Origin: Croceimicrobium sp965279135
Lineage (GTDB): Bacteria > Bacteroidota > Bacteroidia > Flavobacteriales > Schleiferiaceae
NCBI GenBank assembly: GCA_965279135.1
Contig: OZ257133.1
Span: forward strand, 2,914,001-2,978,000
Reading direction: 5' to 3'
Length of the DNA stretch: 64,000 bases
Below the pieces are notes generated by a model. That model was not told where the DNA came from. It was given only the letters and a program-made list of their open reading frames with translations, and searched no databases. A program made the position numbers and the translations under genes. Shown one piece after another: positions 15,039 through 23,623 of this stretch (its first letter is position 1; the number at the start of each line of letters is the position of its first letter).

Positions 15039-17194
15039 ACCGAATCATCCTACTAATCCTGCTTAGCCTCAGTTTAAGTGCCCAACAGAAGGACCTTAAA
15101 ATTGGATTGGTATTTAGTGGTGGTGGGGCTAAGTGTATGGCTCAAATAGGCGCGCTCAAGGTAATAGAAGAGGCAGGGATTGAAATCGACTATGTAGGGG
15201 GCACCTCCATGGGCGCTATTATTGGAGCGATGTACAGTCTGGGCTATTCGGCAGAAGAAATTGAAAGCTATCTGGCCGGAGTAAACTGGGATGCTCTTTT
15301 AAGCAATGAGGTTCCGCGCAATCGCCTCAGCTTTTTTGACCGCAAAGCAGACTCCCGGTACATTCTTCATTTCCCAATTGACAGCAGTGGGGTCCGCATT
15401 CCCAAAGGAGTGAATTTTGCTCAGTACATCATGAAGGAGCTCAGCACGATTACTCAACAGAGTTATCCCTATACTGACTTTGAAACATTGCCAATTCCCT
15501 TTTTCTGTGTGGCCACCAATCTGGAATCAGGTCACCTGCGGGTTTTTGAGGATGGACGCCTTATCGATGCACTTCGAGCCAGCTCAGCTTTCCCCTCACT
15601 CTTTACCCCTTATCTCTTTGAAGACAGTCTGTACATTGATGGCGGAGTACTCAATAACTATCCGGTGCAAATCATGGCACAAAAGGACCTCGATTACATC
15701 ATTGGAGTAGACATGCAAGACTACCTCAATGATCGTAAAGAGCTTAATAGTGTTGTGCGAGTATTGGAACAAACTTCAGGCTTCTTAAATGCACAAAACC
15801 GAAAGGAATCTGAAGCTTTAACCGATATCTGGATAACCCCTAAAATTCCCTGGGCAGGCATTACCACTTTCGGTCGATTTCGGGAGATTGTCGATGCCGG
15901 AGAAGCTGAAGCCCGCAAGCATTTCGATGATTTAAAAAGACTAGCGCAAAAAGATAAGCAAGCGGAAAAACCTATCGCTAAGGCTACTCCTAAACAGGAA
16001 ATTCTGGTGCAAAGCATCCAGGTAAATGGGCTGCGCAGTTTAACCAGCAATTTCGTAAAAGGGAAACTTCGCGTAAGAGAAGGAAGACCTTGCTCGGTAA
16101 AAAAACTAGAACGCGGTTTAGATCAACTTTATGGCACTAAGTATTTTGATAACATTGATTATACACTTTCTCCGGCCGCCGATTCCGGCTACGTCCTAAA
16201 CATCAATCTACGCGAGAAGGATTACTATCAGCAGCTAAATGCAGGCATCAACTATAGCGATGATTTTAATGCTGCATTATTAGTAAACTACACTAATAGA
16301 AACCTCCTCTTTAAAAACTCACGACTAAGTGTGGACCTCGCATTGGGAGATATGCCGCGCGGGGAGATCAGCTATTTCGTAGATCGAGGATATATCCCAA
16401 CCCTTGGTCTCAAGCTTCGGAGCTATCGCTTTCGATACAACAACTTCGAAAATCGCATGGCTACCAATGAAAACATCTATCAGGACTACAGTCTTGATCT
16501 ATTCCTGCAGTCCACCTGGCGGGATGCTTATGCTATTGGTGGCGGTGTGCAGCTTGAAGACATTGGTATTAATCAAAATTTTGACCTGGGTGTCCCTACA
16601 GAATTCCAGAAAGGATTTATCAACTATTATGGCTTTATCGATTTCGACTCCTTCGACGATGCCGAGTTCCCACGAAAGGGGATTCAGTTAAGCGCGCGCT
16701 ATCGTATTATCTCCGAAAGGGAAGGCTTGGAAACATTTCTGGAACCCAGCTCGGTGCTAGACATCTTATATAAGCAGGCTATTAGTTTTGGTCCAAAATG
16801 GGGCATGACTTTCCAGATGTTTGGTGCCTCCACCATTGGTCCGGGGCTAGATGATCCCTACCGCATCTACCTGGGAAGCATGGGGCAATCCTATATCAAT
16901 TATATCCAACCTTTTATTGGCTATCAACTCATGGAACTAAGCGGGAATAATGCCTTAACCCTTAGAGCCGATTTCCGTTATGAAGCCTTTAAGAATCACT
17001 ACTTCAAGTTTAAAATGAACTATGGGAGGCTAGAGGCTCGCTTTGAAGATCTGATCAATTCGGACATCCTCTTGGATGGATACAGCATCGGATATAGCTA
17101 CCAGTCTATCATTGGTCCACTAGAGTTAAACTTAATGGCCAGCACTAATCACCCCGACATTTTCGCTTATGTGCGCTTAGGATTTTGGTTCTGA
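15035..17194 (+). CDS. Patatin-like phospholipase with POTRA and BamA-type barrel (type Vd autotransporter-like)
   Basis: A predicted outer-membrane lipolytic enzyme of 719 residues. A signal peptide (about 1-16) precedes a patatin domain with the oxyanion loop SGGGAK (28-33), nucleophile elbow GTSMG (Ser58) and catalytic DGG (Asp202). Residues about 320-400 resemble a POTRA module (VQSIQVNGLRSLTSNFVKGKL), and the rest is a BamA/surface-antigen-type barrel ending in aromatic Phe (RLGFWF). The order patatin-POTRA-barrel matches PlpD-type (type Vd) proteins, so the lipase may be carried to the cell surface or the periplasmic face. It overlaps uvrC by 4 bases. Confidence 0.9.
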   Translation: MNRIILLILLSLSLSAQQKDLKIGLVFSGGGAKCMAQIGALKVIEEAGIEIDYVGGTSMGAIIGAMYSLGYSAEEIESYLAGVNWDALLSNEVPRNRLSFFDRKADSRYILHFPIDSSGVRIPKGVNFAQYIMKELSTITQQSYPYTDFETLPIPFFCVATNLESGHLRVFEDGRLIDALRASSAFPSLFTPYLFEDSLYIDGGVLNNYPVQIMAQKDLDYIIGVDMQDYLNDRKELNSVVRVLEQTSGFLNAQNRKESEALTDIWITPKIPWAGITTFGRFREIVDAGEAEARKHFDDLKRLAQKDKQAEKPIAKATPKQEILVQSIQVNGLRSLTSNFVKGKLRVREGRPCSVKKLERGLDQLYGTKYFDNIDYTLSPAADSGYVLNINLREKDYYQQLNAGINYSDDFNAALLVNYTNRNLLFKNSRLSVDLALGDMPRGEISYFVDRGYIPTLGLKLRSYRFRYNNFENRMATNENIYQDYSLDLFLQSTWRDAYAIGGGVQLEDIGINQNFDLGVPTEFQKGFINYYGFIDFDSFDDAEFPRKGIQLSARYRIISEREGLETFLEPSSVLDILYKQAISFGPKWGMTFQMFGASTIGPGLDDPYRIYLGSMGQSYINYIQPFIGYQLMELSGNNALTLRADFRYEAFKNHYFKFKMNYGRLEARFEDLINSDILLDGYSIGYSYQSIIGPLELNLMASTNHPDIFAYVRLGFWF

Positions 17195-17202
17195 TTTTTT
17201 AA

Positions 17203-17220
17203 TTGACCAACTGTTCAGTT
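17203..17220. promoter_or_regulatory. Candidate TetR operator 1 (TTGACCAACTGTTCAGTT)
   Basis: 18-base element matched at 14 of 18 positions by a second copy 37 bases downstream. It contains the inverted repeat AACTG-TT-CAGTT. It lies upstream of the tetR -7 box. Confidence 0.55.
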
Positions 17221-17234
17221 AAAGGTTTTTTATT

Positions 17235-17242
17235 TACCTTTG
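17235..17242 (+). promoter_or_regulatory. -7 box TACCTTTG of the tetR operon
   Basis: Exact TAnnTTTG match, 19 bases before the tetR ATG. Its last three bases overlap the second operator copy, so a bound repressor would block it. Confidence 0.6.
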
Positions 17243-17257
17243 ACCAGTCGTTCAATT
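17240..17257. promoter_or_regulatory. Candidate TetR operator 2 (TTGACCAGTCGTTCAATT)
   Basis: Second 18-base copy of the element at 17203, with TTGA/TCAA arms. It overlaps the -7 box and the predicted transcription start of tetR, which fits autorepression. Confidence 0.6.
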
Positions 17258-17261
17258 AAAA

Positions 17262-17837
17262 ATGAGTCCACGATCTAACGAACAGAATGAAGCCCAACGC
17301 GCTCAAACTCGCGCCCTGATTCTTCAAACTGCATTAAAGGCTTTTGCTGAAAAGGGTTATTCCGCGGCAAGCATCAGCTATATCGCAAAGGAAGCGGGTA
17401 TATCCAAAGGCCTTACCTATCACTATTTTGAGAATAAGGAGGCCTTACTATTTGGCATTTTCGAAATGCTGGCCGGCATGGCAGATGGAATTGAAGCACA
17501 ATGGGAGGGAAAGAATGCCAAAGAAAAGCTGCTCACCACAATTGAAATGACCTTTCAGTTTTTTGATCAGCAACCCGATACGGTGCGCTTTATGACTGCC
17601 TTGGCTTTACAGCCGGAAGTTACCGCCAGTATCAAGGAAATACTCATGAAACAGAAAGCGATGAATATTGAGGTTTATGAAGCCTTATTCGCCGAGCTCG
17701 GCTTTTCGCAACCCAAATTAGAAGCCTTTGCCTTCGGGGCTCTACTGGATGGAGTTGCGCTGGGAAGCCTGGCCCTTGAGCAGGAGTATCCTCTGGAAGA
17801 AATGAAAACAATGATCTTAACTAAATATGACCTATGA
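17262..17837 (+). CDS. TetR/AcrR-family repressor
   Basis: A 191-residue TetR-type regulator. The N-terminal HTH (about residues 15-60) is plain: ILQTALKAFAEKGYSAASIS then KEAGISKGLTYHYFENKEAL. The C-terminal ligand/dimer domain is divergent and gives no ligand clue. Two similar 18-base elements overlap its promoter, suggesting autoregulation. The stop overlaps the next start (ATGA), making it the first gene of a six-gene operon with a LolA-like protein, two FtsX permeases, an ABC ATPase and an outer-membrane barrel. It probably senses the exported lipid or an envelope-stress ligand. Confidence 0.92.
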   Translation: MSPRSNEQNEAQRAQTRALILQTALKAFAEKGYSAASISYIAKEAGISKGLTYHYFENKEALLFGIFEMLAGMADGIEAQWEGKNAKEKLLTTIEMTFQFFDQQPDTVRFMTALALQPEVTASIKEILMKQKAMNIEVYEALFAELGFSQPKLEAFAFGALLDGVALGSLALEQEYPLEEMKTMILTKYDL

Positions 17838-18574
17838 AAACAACTGTGCTAAGTTTATTGCTTCTATTCACTAGCTCTGTGCTTGCTCAAGACCCTTTGG
17901 AGATCGTTCAAAAAACGGAAGACAAACTCCGGGGAGAGCAATCTTTTGCGGAAATGAGCATGACCATAGTCAGACCCAGTTGGAGTCGCACTATTAAGAT
18001 GAAAAGTTGGAGCAGAGGAACCGACTTTTCTTTGATCCTTATTACTGCTCCTGCCAGAGATAAGGGAACGGTTTTCCTAAAAAAGCGCAAGGAGATCTAT
18101 AATTGGATTCCCAGCATCGAGCGCCAAATCAAATTACCGCCAAGCATGATGAACCAAAGCTGGATGGGATCTGATTTTACCAACGACGATCTGGTTACTG
18201 AATCCTCTTTGGTAAACGACTACAACCACAAGCTTCTTGGGGAACTTGAAATTGCCGGAAGAAAAGCCTGGCAAATAGAATTGGTACCAAAAGAGAATGC
18301 CGCCGTGGTATGGGGTCGCGTAGTGCTGCACATTGATCAGGCGGAATACCTACACCTTCGTACGGAGTTCTTCGACGAAGAAGGAGATTTAGTGAGCATT
18401 ATGGAGGCCAAGAAGATTGGTACTCTTGGAGGAAAGACCCTCCCCACGAAGGTGGAAATGCAACCGGTGGGCGAAGAAGGCAAGAAGACTATTCTTGAAT
18501 ACCAGGCTCTTGACTTCAATGTGAATATTCCTCGGGAACATTTCACGACACAATACATGAAACGAGTACGTTAA
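17834..18574 (+). CDS. LolA-like outer-membrane lipoprotein-sorting protein
   Basis: An exported periplasmic protein of 246 residues in the LolA-like 'outer membrane lipoprotein-sorting' group. Residues 1-18 are a signal peptide with an AQ cleavage region. The body is a beta half-barrel (ERQIKLPPSMMNQSWMGSDF and LVNDYNHKLLGELEIAGRKA are typical segments). Such proteins carry lipoproteins or lipids across the periplasm. The gene overlaps tetR by 4 bases, and the first permease starts 1 base after its stop. Its place between a FtsX/ABC pump and an outer-membrane barrel supports a shuttle role. The cargo is unknown. Confidence 0.85.
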   Translation: MKTTVLSLLLLFTSSVLAQDPLEIVQKTEDKLRGEQSFAEMSMTIVRPSWSRTIKMKSWSRGTDFSLILITAPARDKGTVFLKKRKEIYNWIPSIERQIKLPPSMMNQSWMGSDFTNDDLVTESSLVNDYNHKLLGELEIAGRKAWQIELVPKENAAVVWGRVVLHIDQAEYLHLRTEFFDEEGDLVSIMEAKKIGTLGGKTLPTKVEMQPVGEEGKKTILEYQALDFNVNIPREHFTTQYMKRVR

Positions 18575-18575
18575 G

Positions 18576-19796
18576 ATGATACTCAAAATTGCCTGGAGAA
18601 ACATATGGCGCAACAAACGAAGGAGCCTTATTACCCTGGCTTCGGTGGCCTTTGCCCTATTCTTCGCTATTGTCATGCGAAGTATGCAAATAGGCACCTA
18701 TGACTTGGCCTACTCCTCTGTTATTAACGCAACCACTGGTTACATGCAGTGGCAAGGAGAGGGTTATTGGGAAAAACAGAGCTTAGAGCGAAGCCTGGCC
18801 CCGCAGAAGGAGGTACGATCAGCCTTGCTGGAGCATCCGGATGTTGAAGCTCTTCTTCCGCGTTTAGAAAGCTTCGCCTTAATTGCCTCTGACTATAGTG
18901 ATACAAAACCTGGCTTCTTAAAAGGGGTAAACAGCGCATTGGAAAGCGAGCATTTTAACCTCGATGAAAAGCTTCTGGAGGGCAGGCTTCCTGGGAATGG
19001 TGAACGTGGCGTGATGCTGGCCTCGAAACTTGCAGAAAACCTTAAAGTTGGGGTTGGAGATACCCTGGTGATAATTGGACAGGGATTTCAAGGGATGAGC
19101 GCCAATGGAAAGTACCCTATTATTGGTATCGCCGACTTAAAAAACCCAGTAGCAAACAAAAGCACTGTTTATCTGGATTTACAAGAGCTTCAATTCTTAA
19201 CCGGGGCTTTTGAGCGGGTAACATCAGAAGTCATTATTCCCGCAAATCCTGATAAATTGATTCAATTAAAGGAGAGTTTAGAACCTTTAACCGACACTGC
19301 CACCAGCGATCTTATGACCTGGCAGGAAATGATGCCCGAATTAATCGAGGCCATGGAGGCAGATAGCGCTGGTGGTATGGCCATTCTGATAATTCTCTAT
19401 TTGGTGATTGGTTTCGGTGTTTTCGGTACCATTTTGATGCTAACCGCCGAAAGGAAGCCGGAGTATGGCATCTTGCTCTCTATTGGTATGAGCCGCGGTC
19501 GAATGGCCTTCACCTCTTTTTTGGAGATGGGCTTCCTTGGTTTTCTTGGCATTATTGCCGGTAGTTTGATGGCTCTACCACTTACCCTCTATTATCACTA
19601 CAACCCCATTGAATTAGCCGGGGACATGGACGCCATGATGGAAGATTATGGCATGGAACCGCTTCTACCCTTCAGTGTAGACCCCAATATTTGGTTTAGC
19701 CATGGAATGACCATGCTAGTAATCACCCTCCTGCTAAGTCTTTATGCCGTGATCACCATTTACCGATTAAACCCTGTAAAAGCTATGCGCCGATGA
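18576..19796 (+). CDS. FtsX/MacB-type ABC transporter permease (first)
   Basis: An inner-membrane permease of 406 residues with the LolC/E-MacB layout: one N-terminal helix (about 17-37), a large periplasmic domain (about 40-265), then three helices from about residue 270, with the FtsX motif PEYGILLSIGMSRGRM before the second C-terminal helix. It would pair with the next permease and the ABC ATPase as a mechanotransmission-type exporter. It starts 1 base after the LolA-like gene, and its stop overlaps the next start (ATGA). It is a paralogue of the next gene, with equal length. Confidence 0.92.
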   Translation: MILKIAWRNIWRNKRRSLITLASVAFALFFAIVMRSMQIGTYDLAYSSVINATTGYMQWQGEGYWEKQSLERSLAPQKEVRSALLEHPDVEALLPRLESFALIASDYSDTKPGFLKGVNSALESEHFNLDEKLLEGRLPGNGERGVMLASKLAENLKVGVGDTLVIIGQGFQGMSANGKYPIIGIADLKNPVANKSTVYLDLQELQFLTGAFERVTSEVIIPANPDKLIQLKESLEPLTDTATSDLMTWQEMMPELIEAMEADSAGGMAILIILYLVIGFGVFGTILMLTAERKPEYGILLSIGMSRGRMAFTSFLEMGFLGFLGIIAGSLMALPLTLYYHYNPIELAGDMDAMMEDYGMEPLLPFSVDPNIWFSHGMTMLVITLLLSLYAVITIYRLNPVKAMRR

Positions 19797-21013
19797 AAAC
19801 CTTAGTGAAAATAGCTTGGCGCAATATCTGGCGCCATCGCCTTCGGAGTCTGGTGGTCATTATATCGATCATCCTGGGAATTTGGGCAGGCATCTTTGTA
19901 AGTGCTTTAAGCTTTGGGCTTAATGATCAGCGCAAGGAAAGTATGATCCTTAATCAGATTTCCCACATTCAACTACACCATCCGGAATGGAGTGAGGAAC
20001 AAGGCATCGAATTCCTGCTGAAAGAGGAAAGTGCCTTGCAGAATTGGGTCGAAGATCGTCCTAATCTGAAACATACCTTCCGCCTTAAAGCGATGGGGAT
20101 GGCTGCGACAGCTCATTATGCCGGTGGAGTGCAAATCATTGGAATCAACGCTGATCAAGAAGCTGAATTGACAGGATTAGGAAGTAGAGTTGATAGTGGA
20201 AGCTACCTCAATGACGAAGGGCGAAATCCCATTCTAATTGGTGCTGCCTTGGCAGAAAAGCTTGAAGTGAAACCAGGCTCTAAGGTCATTCTCAGCTTTA
20301 GTGATCAAAATCAGGATTTGATTTCTGCATCTTTCAAAGTCCGGGGCATTTATCATGATGTGTCATCCCAATTGGAAAAACTACAGGTTTATATCCGCGC
20401 TAATGACCTACAGAATCTTTTAGGCCTGGAGGCTTCACAATACCATGAGATGGCCTTGCTGCTAGAAGATGATCAGGAAACTGAAAGCCTGCGAGAGGAA
20501 TTGCAGGCAAACTTCCCGGATTTAAAAGTAGAATCCTGGAAACAGCTTGCACCTGAATTGGCTTATGCCGATGAGATTATGACCCAGGCGCTGTATTTCA
20601 TAATTGGCATTATCATGCTCGCACTCTCCTTCGGAATTATCAACACTATGTTGATGGCCGTGCTTGAGCGCCGCAAGGAGCTCGGTGTTTTAATGAGTGT
20701 AGGTATGAGCAAGAGAAGGGTTTTCTCTATGGTAATTCTCGAGACCTTCTTTCTGGCCCTGCTTAGTGGGCCATTGGGCATCCTTGCGGGCTATTTCAGT
20801 GTTAGTGGTACTGCTCAAACCGGGCTAAATCTCTCTATGTACAGTGATGGTTTAGCCAGCTACGGTATAGGCACGATCATCTATCCGGTCCTACCGGATA
20901 GCTTCTACTTCGGTACTGGAATCATTGTATTTGTGATGACTATTCTGGCCGCAATCTATCCGGCGCGACATGCGCTTAAATTGAATCCTATCGAAACCAT
21001 GCGAACGCTTTAA
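19793..21013 (+). CDS. FtsX/MacB-type ABC transporter permease (second)
   Basis: Second 406-residue FtsX-type permease, paralogous to the upstream gene and probably its heterodimer partner, as LolC and LolE are. It has the same topology: N-terminal helix (residues about 16-36), periplasmic domain, and three C-terminal helices with KELGVLMSVGMSKRRVFSMV. It overlaps the preceding permease by 4 bases, and the ABC ATPase follows after 9 bases. The periplasmic domains of the two permeases are divergent, which suggests separate contacts with the substrate and the LolA-like protein. Confidence 0.92.
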   Translation: MKTLVKIAWRNIWRHRLRSLVVIISIILGIWAGIFVSALSFGLNDQRKESMILNQISHIQLHHPEWSEEQGIEFLLKEESALQNWVEDRPNLKHTFRLKAMGMAATAHYAGGVQIIGINADQEAELTGLGSRVDSGSYLNDEGRNPILIGAALAEKLEVKPGSKVILSFSDQNQDLISASFKVRGIYHDVSSQLEKLQVYIRANDLQNLLGLEASQYHEMALLLEDDQETESLREELQANFPDLKVESWKQLAPELAYADEIMTQALYFIIGIIMLALSFGIINTMLMAVLERRKELGVLMSVGMSKRRVFSMVILETFFLALLSGPLGILAGYFSVSGTAQTGLNLSMYSDGLASYGIGTIIYPVLPDSFYFGTGIIVFVMTILAAIYPARHALKLNPIETMRTL

Positions 21014-21022
21014 AATAATATC

Positions 21023-21706
21023 ATGTCTGTAATCGAAACCCAAAACCTAAGTCGTATCTATCAGGATGGCGACAGCATAATAAGAGCGGTAGACCAGGTC
21101 AGTCTGTCTGTAGAGGCAGGAGAGTTTATCGCGATAATCGGTCCTTCAGGCTCCGGTAAAACCACCTTATTAAACCTTATTGGTGGTTTAGATAGCCCCA
21201 GCGAAGGAACGGTCAGCGTGGATGGAAAAGCCATTCATCAACTTAAGGATAATGAGCTGATAAACTTTCGTTTGGCCCACATCGGGTTTGTCTTCCAGGC
21301 TTACAATCTAATTCCGGTATTGACGGCCCAGGAAAATGTGGAATTCATTATGCTTCTCCAGGGCAAATCTTCTGAGGAACGTGAAAGCAGAGCACGTGAA
21401 TTACTTAATGCTGTCGGGCTATCTGATCAAATGCATAAGAGGCCTACCGAGCTTAGCGGTGGTCAACAACAGCGGGTAGCTGTAGCCCGAGCTTTGGCCT
21501 CAAAACCAAGTTTCGTTCTGGCCGATGAACCCACTGCAAACCTGGACTCTAAGAGCACCGAAGACCTCTTGGATATCATGCATCGATTAAACAAAGAAGA
21601 AGGCATTACCTTCTTGTTTTCTACTCATGATCAAAGGGTGATCGATCGCGCGGAGAGATTGATATATGTAGAAGACGGTAAAATAAAAAGCGATAAAAAA
21701 CAGTGA
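21023..21706 (+). CDS. ABC transporter ATP-binding protein, LolD/MacB type
   Basis: ATPase subunit of 227 residues. Walker A is GPSGSGKTT (residues 40-48), the signature is LSGGQQQRVAVARAL, Walker B is FVLADEPTANLD and the switch His is in STHDQRV. This set is typical of the LolD/MacB/FtsE group that drives FtsX permeases. It completes the two-permease exporter encoded just upstream. The next gene (outer-membrane barrel) starts with GTG overlapping its stop by 4 bases. Confidence 0.95.
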   Translation: MSVIETQNLSRIYQDGDSIIRAVDQVSLSVEAGEFIAIIGPSGSGKTTLLNLIGGLDSPSEGTVSVDGKAIHQLKDNELINFRLAHIGFVFQAYNLIPVLTAQENVEFIMLLQGKSSEERESRARELLNAVGLSDQMHKRPTELSGGQQQRVAVARALASKPSFVLADEPTANLDSKSTEDLLDIMHRLNKEEGITFLFSTHDQRVIDRAERLIYVEDGKIKSDKKQ

Positions 21707-22881
21707 AACGCTGCATCGCAATTTTATTAATCAGCACTCTAGGCCTCCAGGCTCAGGATGAATCGCCTTGGCAATTAACCGGTTATTTAAAACACCTGGC
21801 CTCTAATTCGCGCGTAAATCAAGACTACTTCCCTGAAGATGCTCGGGAGAGCATGGACTTCAACAGTTTTGACCAGCAATTGCACAATCGCTTTGACCTG
21901 AAGTACTTCAAGGGCTCATGGACGGGAGCAATAGGTATGAGAAACAGACTCTTTCAGGGGGCTAGCCCTGGTCTTGGAGCCGCCTTTACAAATGCTCTGG
22001 ATGATGATCCCGGACTAGTGGATTTGAGCCTGGTTTACTGGCAAAATGACGAGGTAATACTGCATACGATTTTGGACCGCCTCTGGCTCCAATATGAAAG
22101 AGAAAGGTGGAACATCAGACTGGGTCGGCAAAGAATAAACTGGGGGATGACCAGCATATTTAATCCCAATGACCTGCTCAATCAATACAATTTTCTTGAC
22201 TTTGATTATGAAGAACGTCCCGGTGCTGATGCCCTAAGAGTTCAATTTTTTCCCGACCACTTTAGTCAATTAGAGATGGCGCTATCTATGACTAATGATC
22301 AGTTGCAAACTGCCGCCATACTTTACCGAAACAATGCTTATCGATATGATTTTCAAATAGTAACCGCATATTATGATGAGCAATTCACAACAGGGGGAGC
22401 TTGGGCAGGATCTATCGGCGGTTTAGGCTTTAAAGGAGAAGCGAACTATTACTTTGAAAATGAGAATCAACCTGCGGTATTGGTAGCTGCCACTGATCTT
22501 GATTATGTTTTTAGAAACGGCATTTACCTGAGCCTGGGATATCTGTTTAATCAAACTGCTCCAGAAGATTTAGGAGTTACCGCCTTTAGCGACTTAAGTG
22601 CAGGCCAAGTTTTAAGTCCTAGAAACCCCTATATATATCGCAATACGGGGGTGCTCAGTTTAAACTATCCCTTTAATCCGTTGATTTCCGGAACGCTAAC
22701 TGGCATGTATAGTACCAGCGCGAATAGTACCATCATTTTCCCTAGCATTAGCTATTCATTAAGTACCAATTGGGATCTTTTACTTGCAGGGCAATTCTTT
22801 TTAAGTGATAATGAGCTTGATGAGAACAAATTCGGCCTTTTCGCAAATGCGATATTTACACGATTAAAATGGTCCTTCTAA
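21703..22881 (+). CDS. Outer-membrane beta-barrel protein, porin-like
   Basis: An exported barrel-like protein of 392 residues starting at GTG in a 4-base overlap with the ABC ATPase. Residues 1-17 are a signal peptide. The rest alternates polar and aromatic residues in beta strands (ERWNIRLGRQRINWGMTSIF is typical of porin/alginate-export-like barrels) and ends with KWSF, a C-terminal Phe usual for outer-membrane barrels. It is last in the tetR operon and is the likely outer-membrane partner of the exporter. A specific family name (DUF1302-like or related) is a guess. Confidence 0.7.
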   Translation: MKRCIAILLISTLGLQAQDESPWQLTGYLKHLASNSRVNQDYFPEDARESMDFNSFDQQLHNRFDLKYFKGSWTGAIGMRNRLFQGASPGLGAAFTNALDDDPGLVDLSLVYWQNDEVILHTILDRLWLQYERERWNIRLGRQRINWGMTSIFNPNDLLNQYNFLDFDYEERPGADALRVQFFPDHFSQLEMALSMTNDQLQTAAILYRNNAYRYDFQIVTAYYDEQFTTGGAWAGSIGGLGFKGEANYYFENENQPAVLVAATDLDYVFRNGIYLSLGYLFNQTAPEDLGVTAFSDLSAGQVLSPRNPYIYRNTGVLSLNYPFNPLISGTLTGMYSTSANSTIIFPSISYSLSTNWDLLLAGQFFLSDNELDENKFGLFANAIFTRLKWSF

Positions 22882-22892
22882 AACCTTACACC

Positions 22893-23513
22893 ATGCAACG
22901 TTATTCCTTCCTTCTACTATTTCTTGTTCTAATTGCTTGTCAAAACCAAAGCCCTTATAAGATTAGCAGTGTTGAGCAAACCTGGATTAAAGAGGAAGGT
23001 TGCGAGATCGAACATCGCTATCCACAAATTCGGGGTGTGCAGGACAGCATGAAGTCTCAGGCTTTAAATGAGTATTTAAAAGGAGCGATGCTATTGCAGC
23101 GTGAGGTAGCCGCCTGTCTGGAATCGGATGAGAGCAGAATTATTGATGCGGACTTTCAAACTTTCAGCAATACCGATAGCCTAATCAGCCTTGAGTTAAT
23201 CTTAAATAAGGACCTGGGTGATCTGAAAATCAAAAGCTATTACCCTATCTGCATGTACATGCCGGAAGGTTACAACCCGACCCTGGAAATGGTGATGGAT
23301 AGTGGGATATTTGATAAAATCCTACCAAAACTGGAGGCGTGGCAGGCCGAAAACCCCGACAAAGCTTTTAATAAATTGGCTTATAGACCCGGTGCAAATT
23401 ACTTTATTCCCTTTGGTTTATCCAAAGACAGCTTGATCCTATATCCGGGGGCGGAAGGAGAAATGGTTGCCTTTAACCGATTAGCCTTGAGCCGGGATGA
23501 AATTGGTTACTGA
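22893..23513 (+). CDS. Lipoprotein with DUF3298/RsiV-like features
   Basis: A lipoprotein of 206 residues. From ATG 22893 the N-terminus is a signal peptide with lipobox LIAC (MQRYSFLLLFLVLIAC). An upstream ATG at 22869 would overlap the barrel gene and spoil this signal. The body (KISSVEQTWIKEEGCEIEHRY, then FQTFSNTDSLISLELILNKD and the end YFIPFGLSKDSLILYPGAEGE) resembles DUF3298/RsiV-like domains. The last 16 codons lie in a 73-base segment repeated at 24262-24334, on the far side of the RDD gene. The function is unknown. Confidence 0.7.
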   Translation: MQRYSFLLLFLVLIACQNQSPYKISSVEQTWIKEEGCEIEHRYPQIRGVQDSMKSQALNEYLKGAMLLQREVAACLESDESRIIDADFQTFSNTDSLISLELILNKDLGDLKIKSYYPICMYMPEGYNPTLEMVMDSGIFDKILPKLEAWQAENPDKAFNKLAYRPGANYFIPFGLSKDSLILYPGAEGEMVAFNRLALSRDEIGY

Positions 23514-23533
23514 TCGATACTGGCCAGGAAGAT
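23461..23533. repeat. 73-base direct repeat, copy A (ends of two convergent genes)
   Basis: Matches 24262-24334 at 64 of 73 positions without gaps; the last 23 bases before 23534 are identical. Copy A holds the true 3' end of the DUF3298-like gene. On the minus strand it also holds a leftover of the GT-C-like gene end, reading KIFLASIDQ-stop. Confidence 0.85.
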
Positions 23534-23623
23534 TTTTCGGTTGAGAAAATAGAGCGTTTGCTATTTTAGGCTTATAATGGTTGTATAATTAATGATCATG
23601 AAAAACTGTTTGCAAACATTTGA

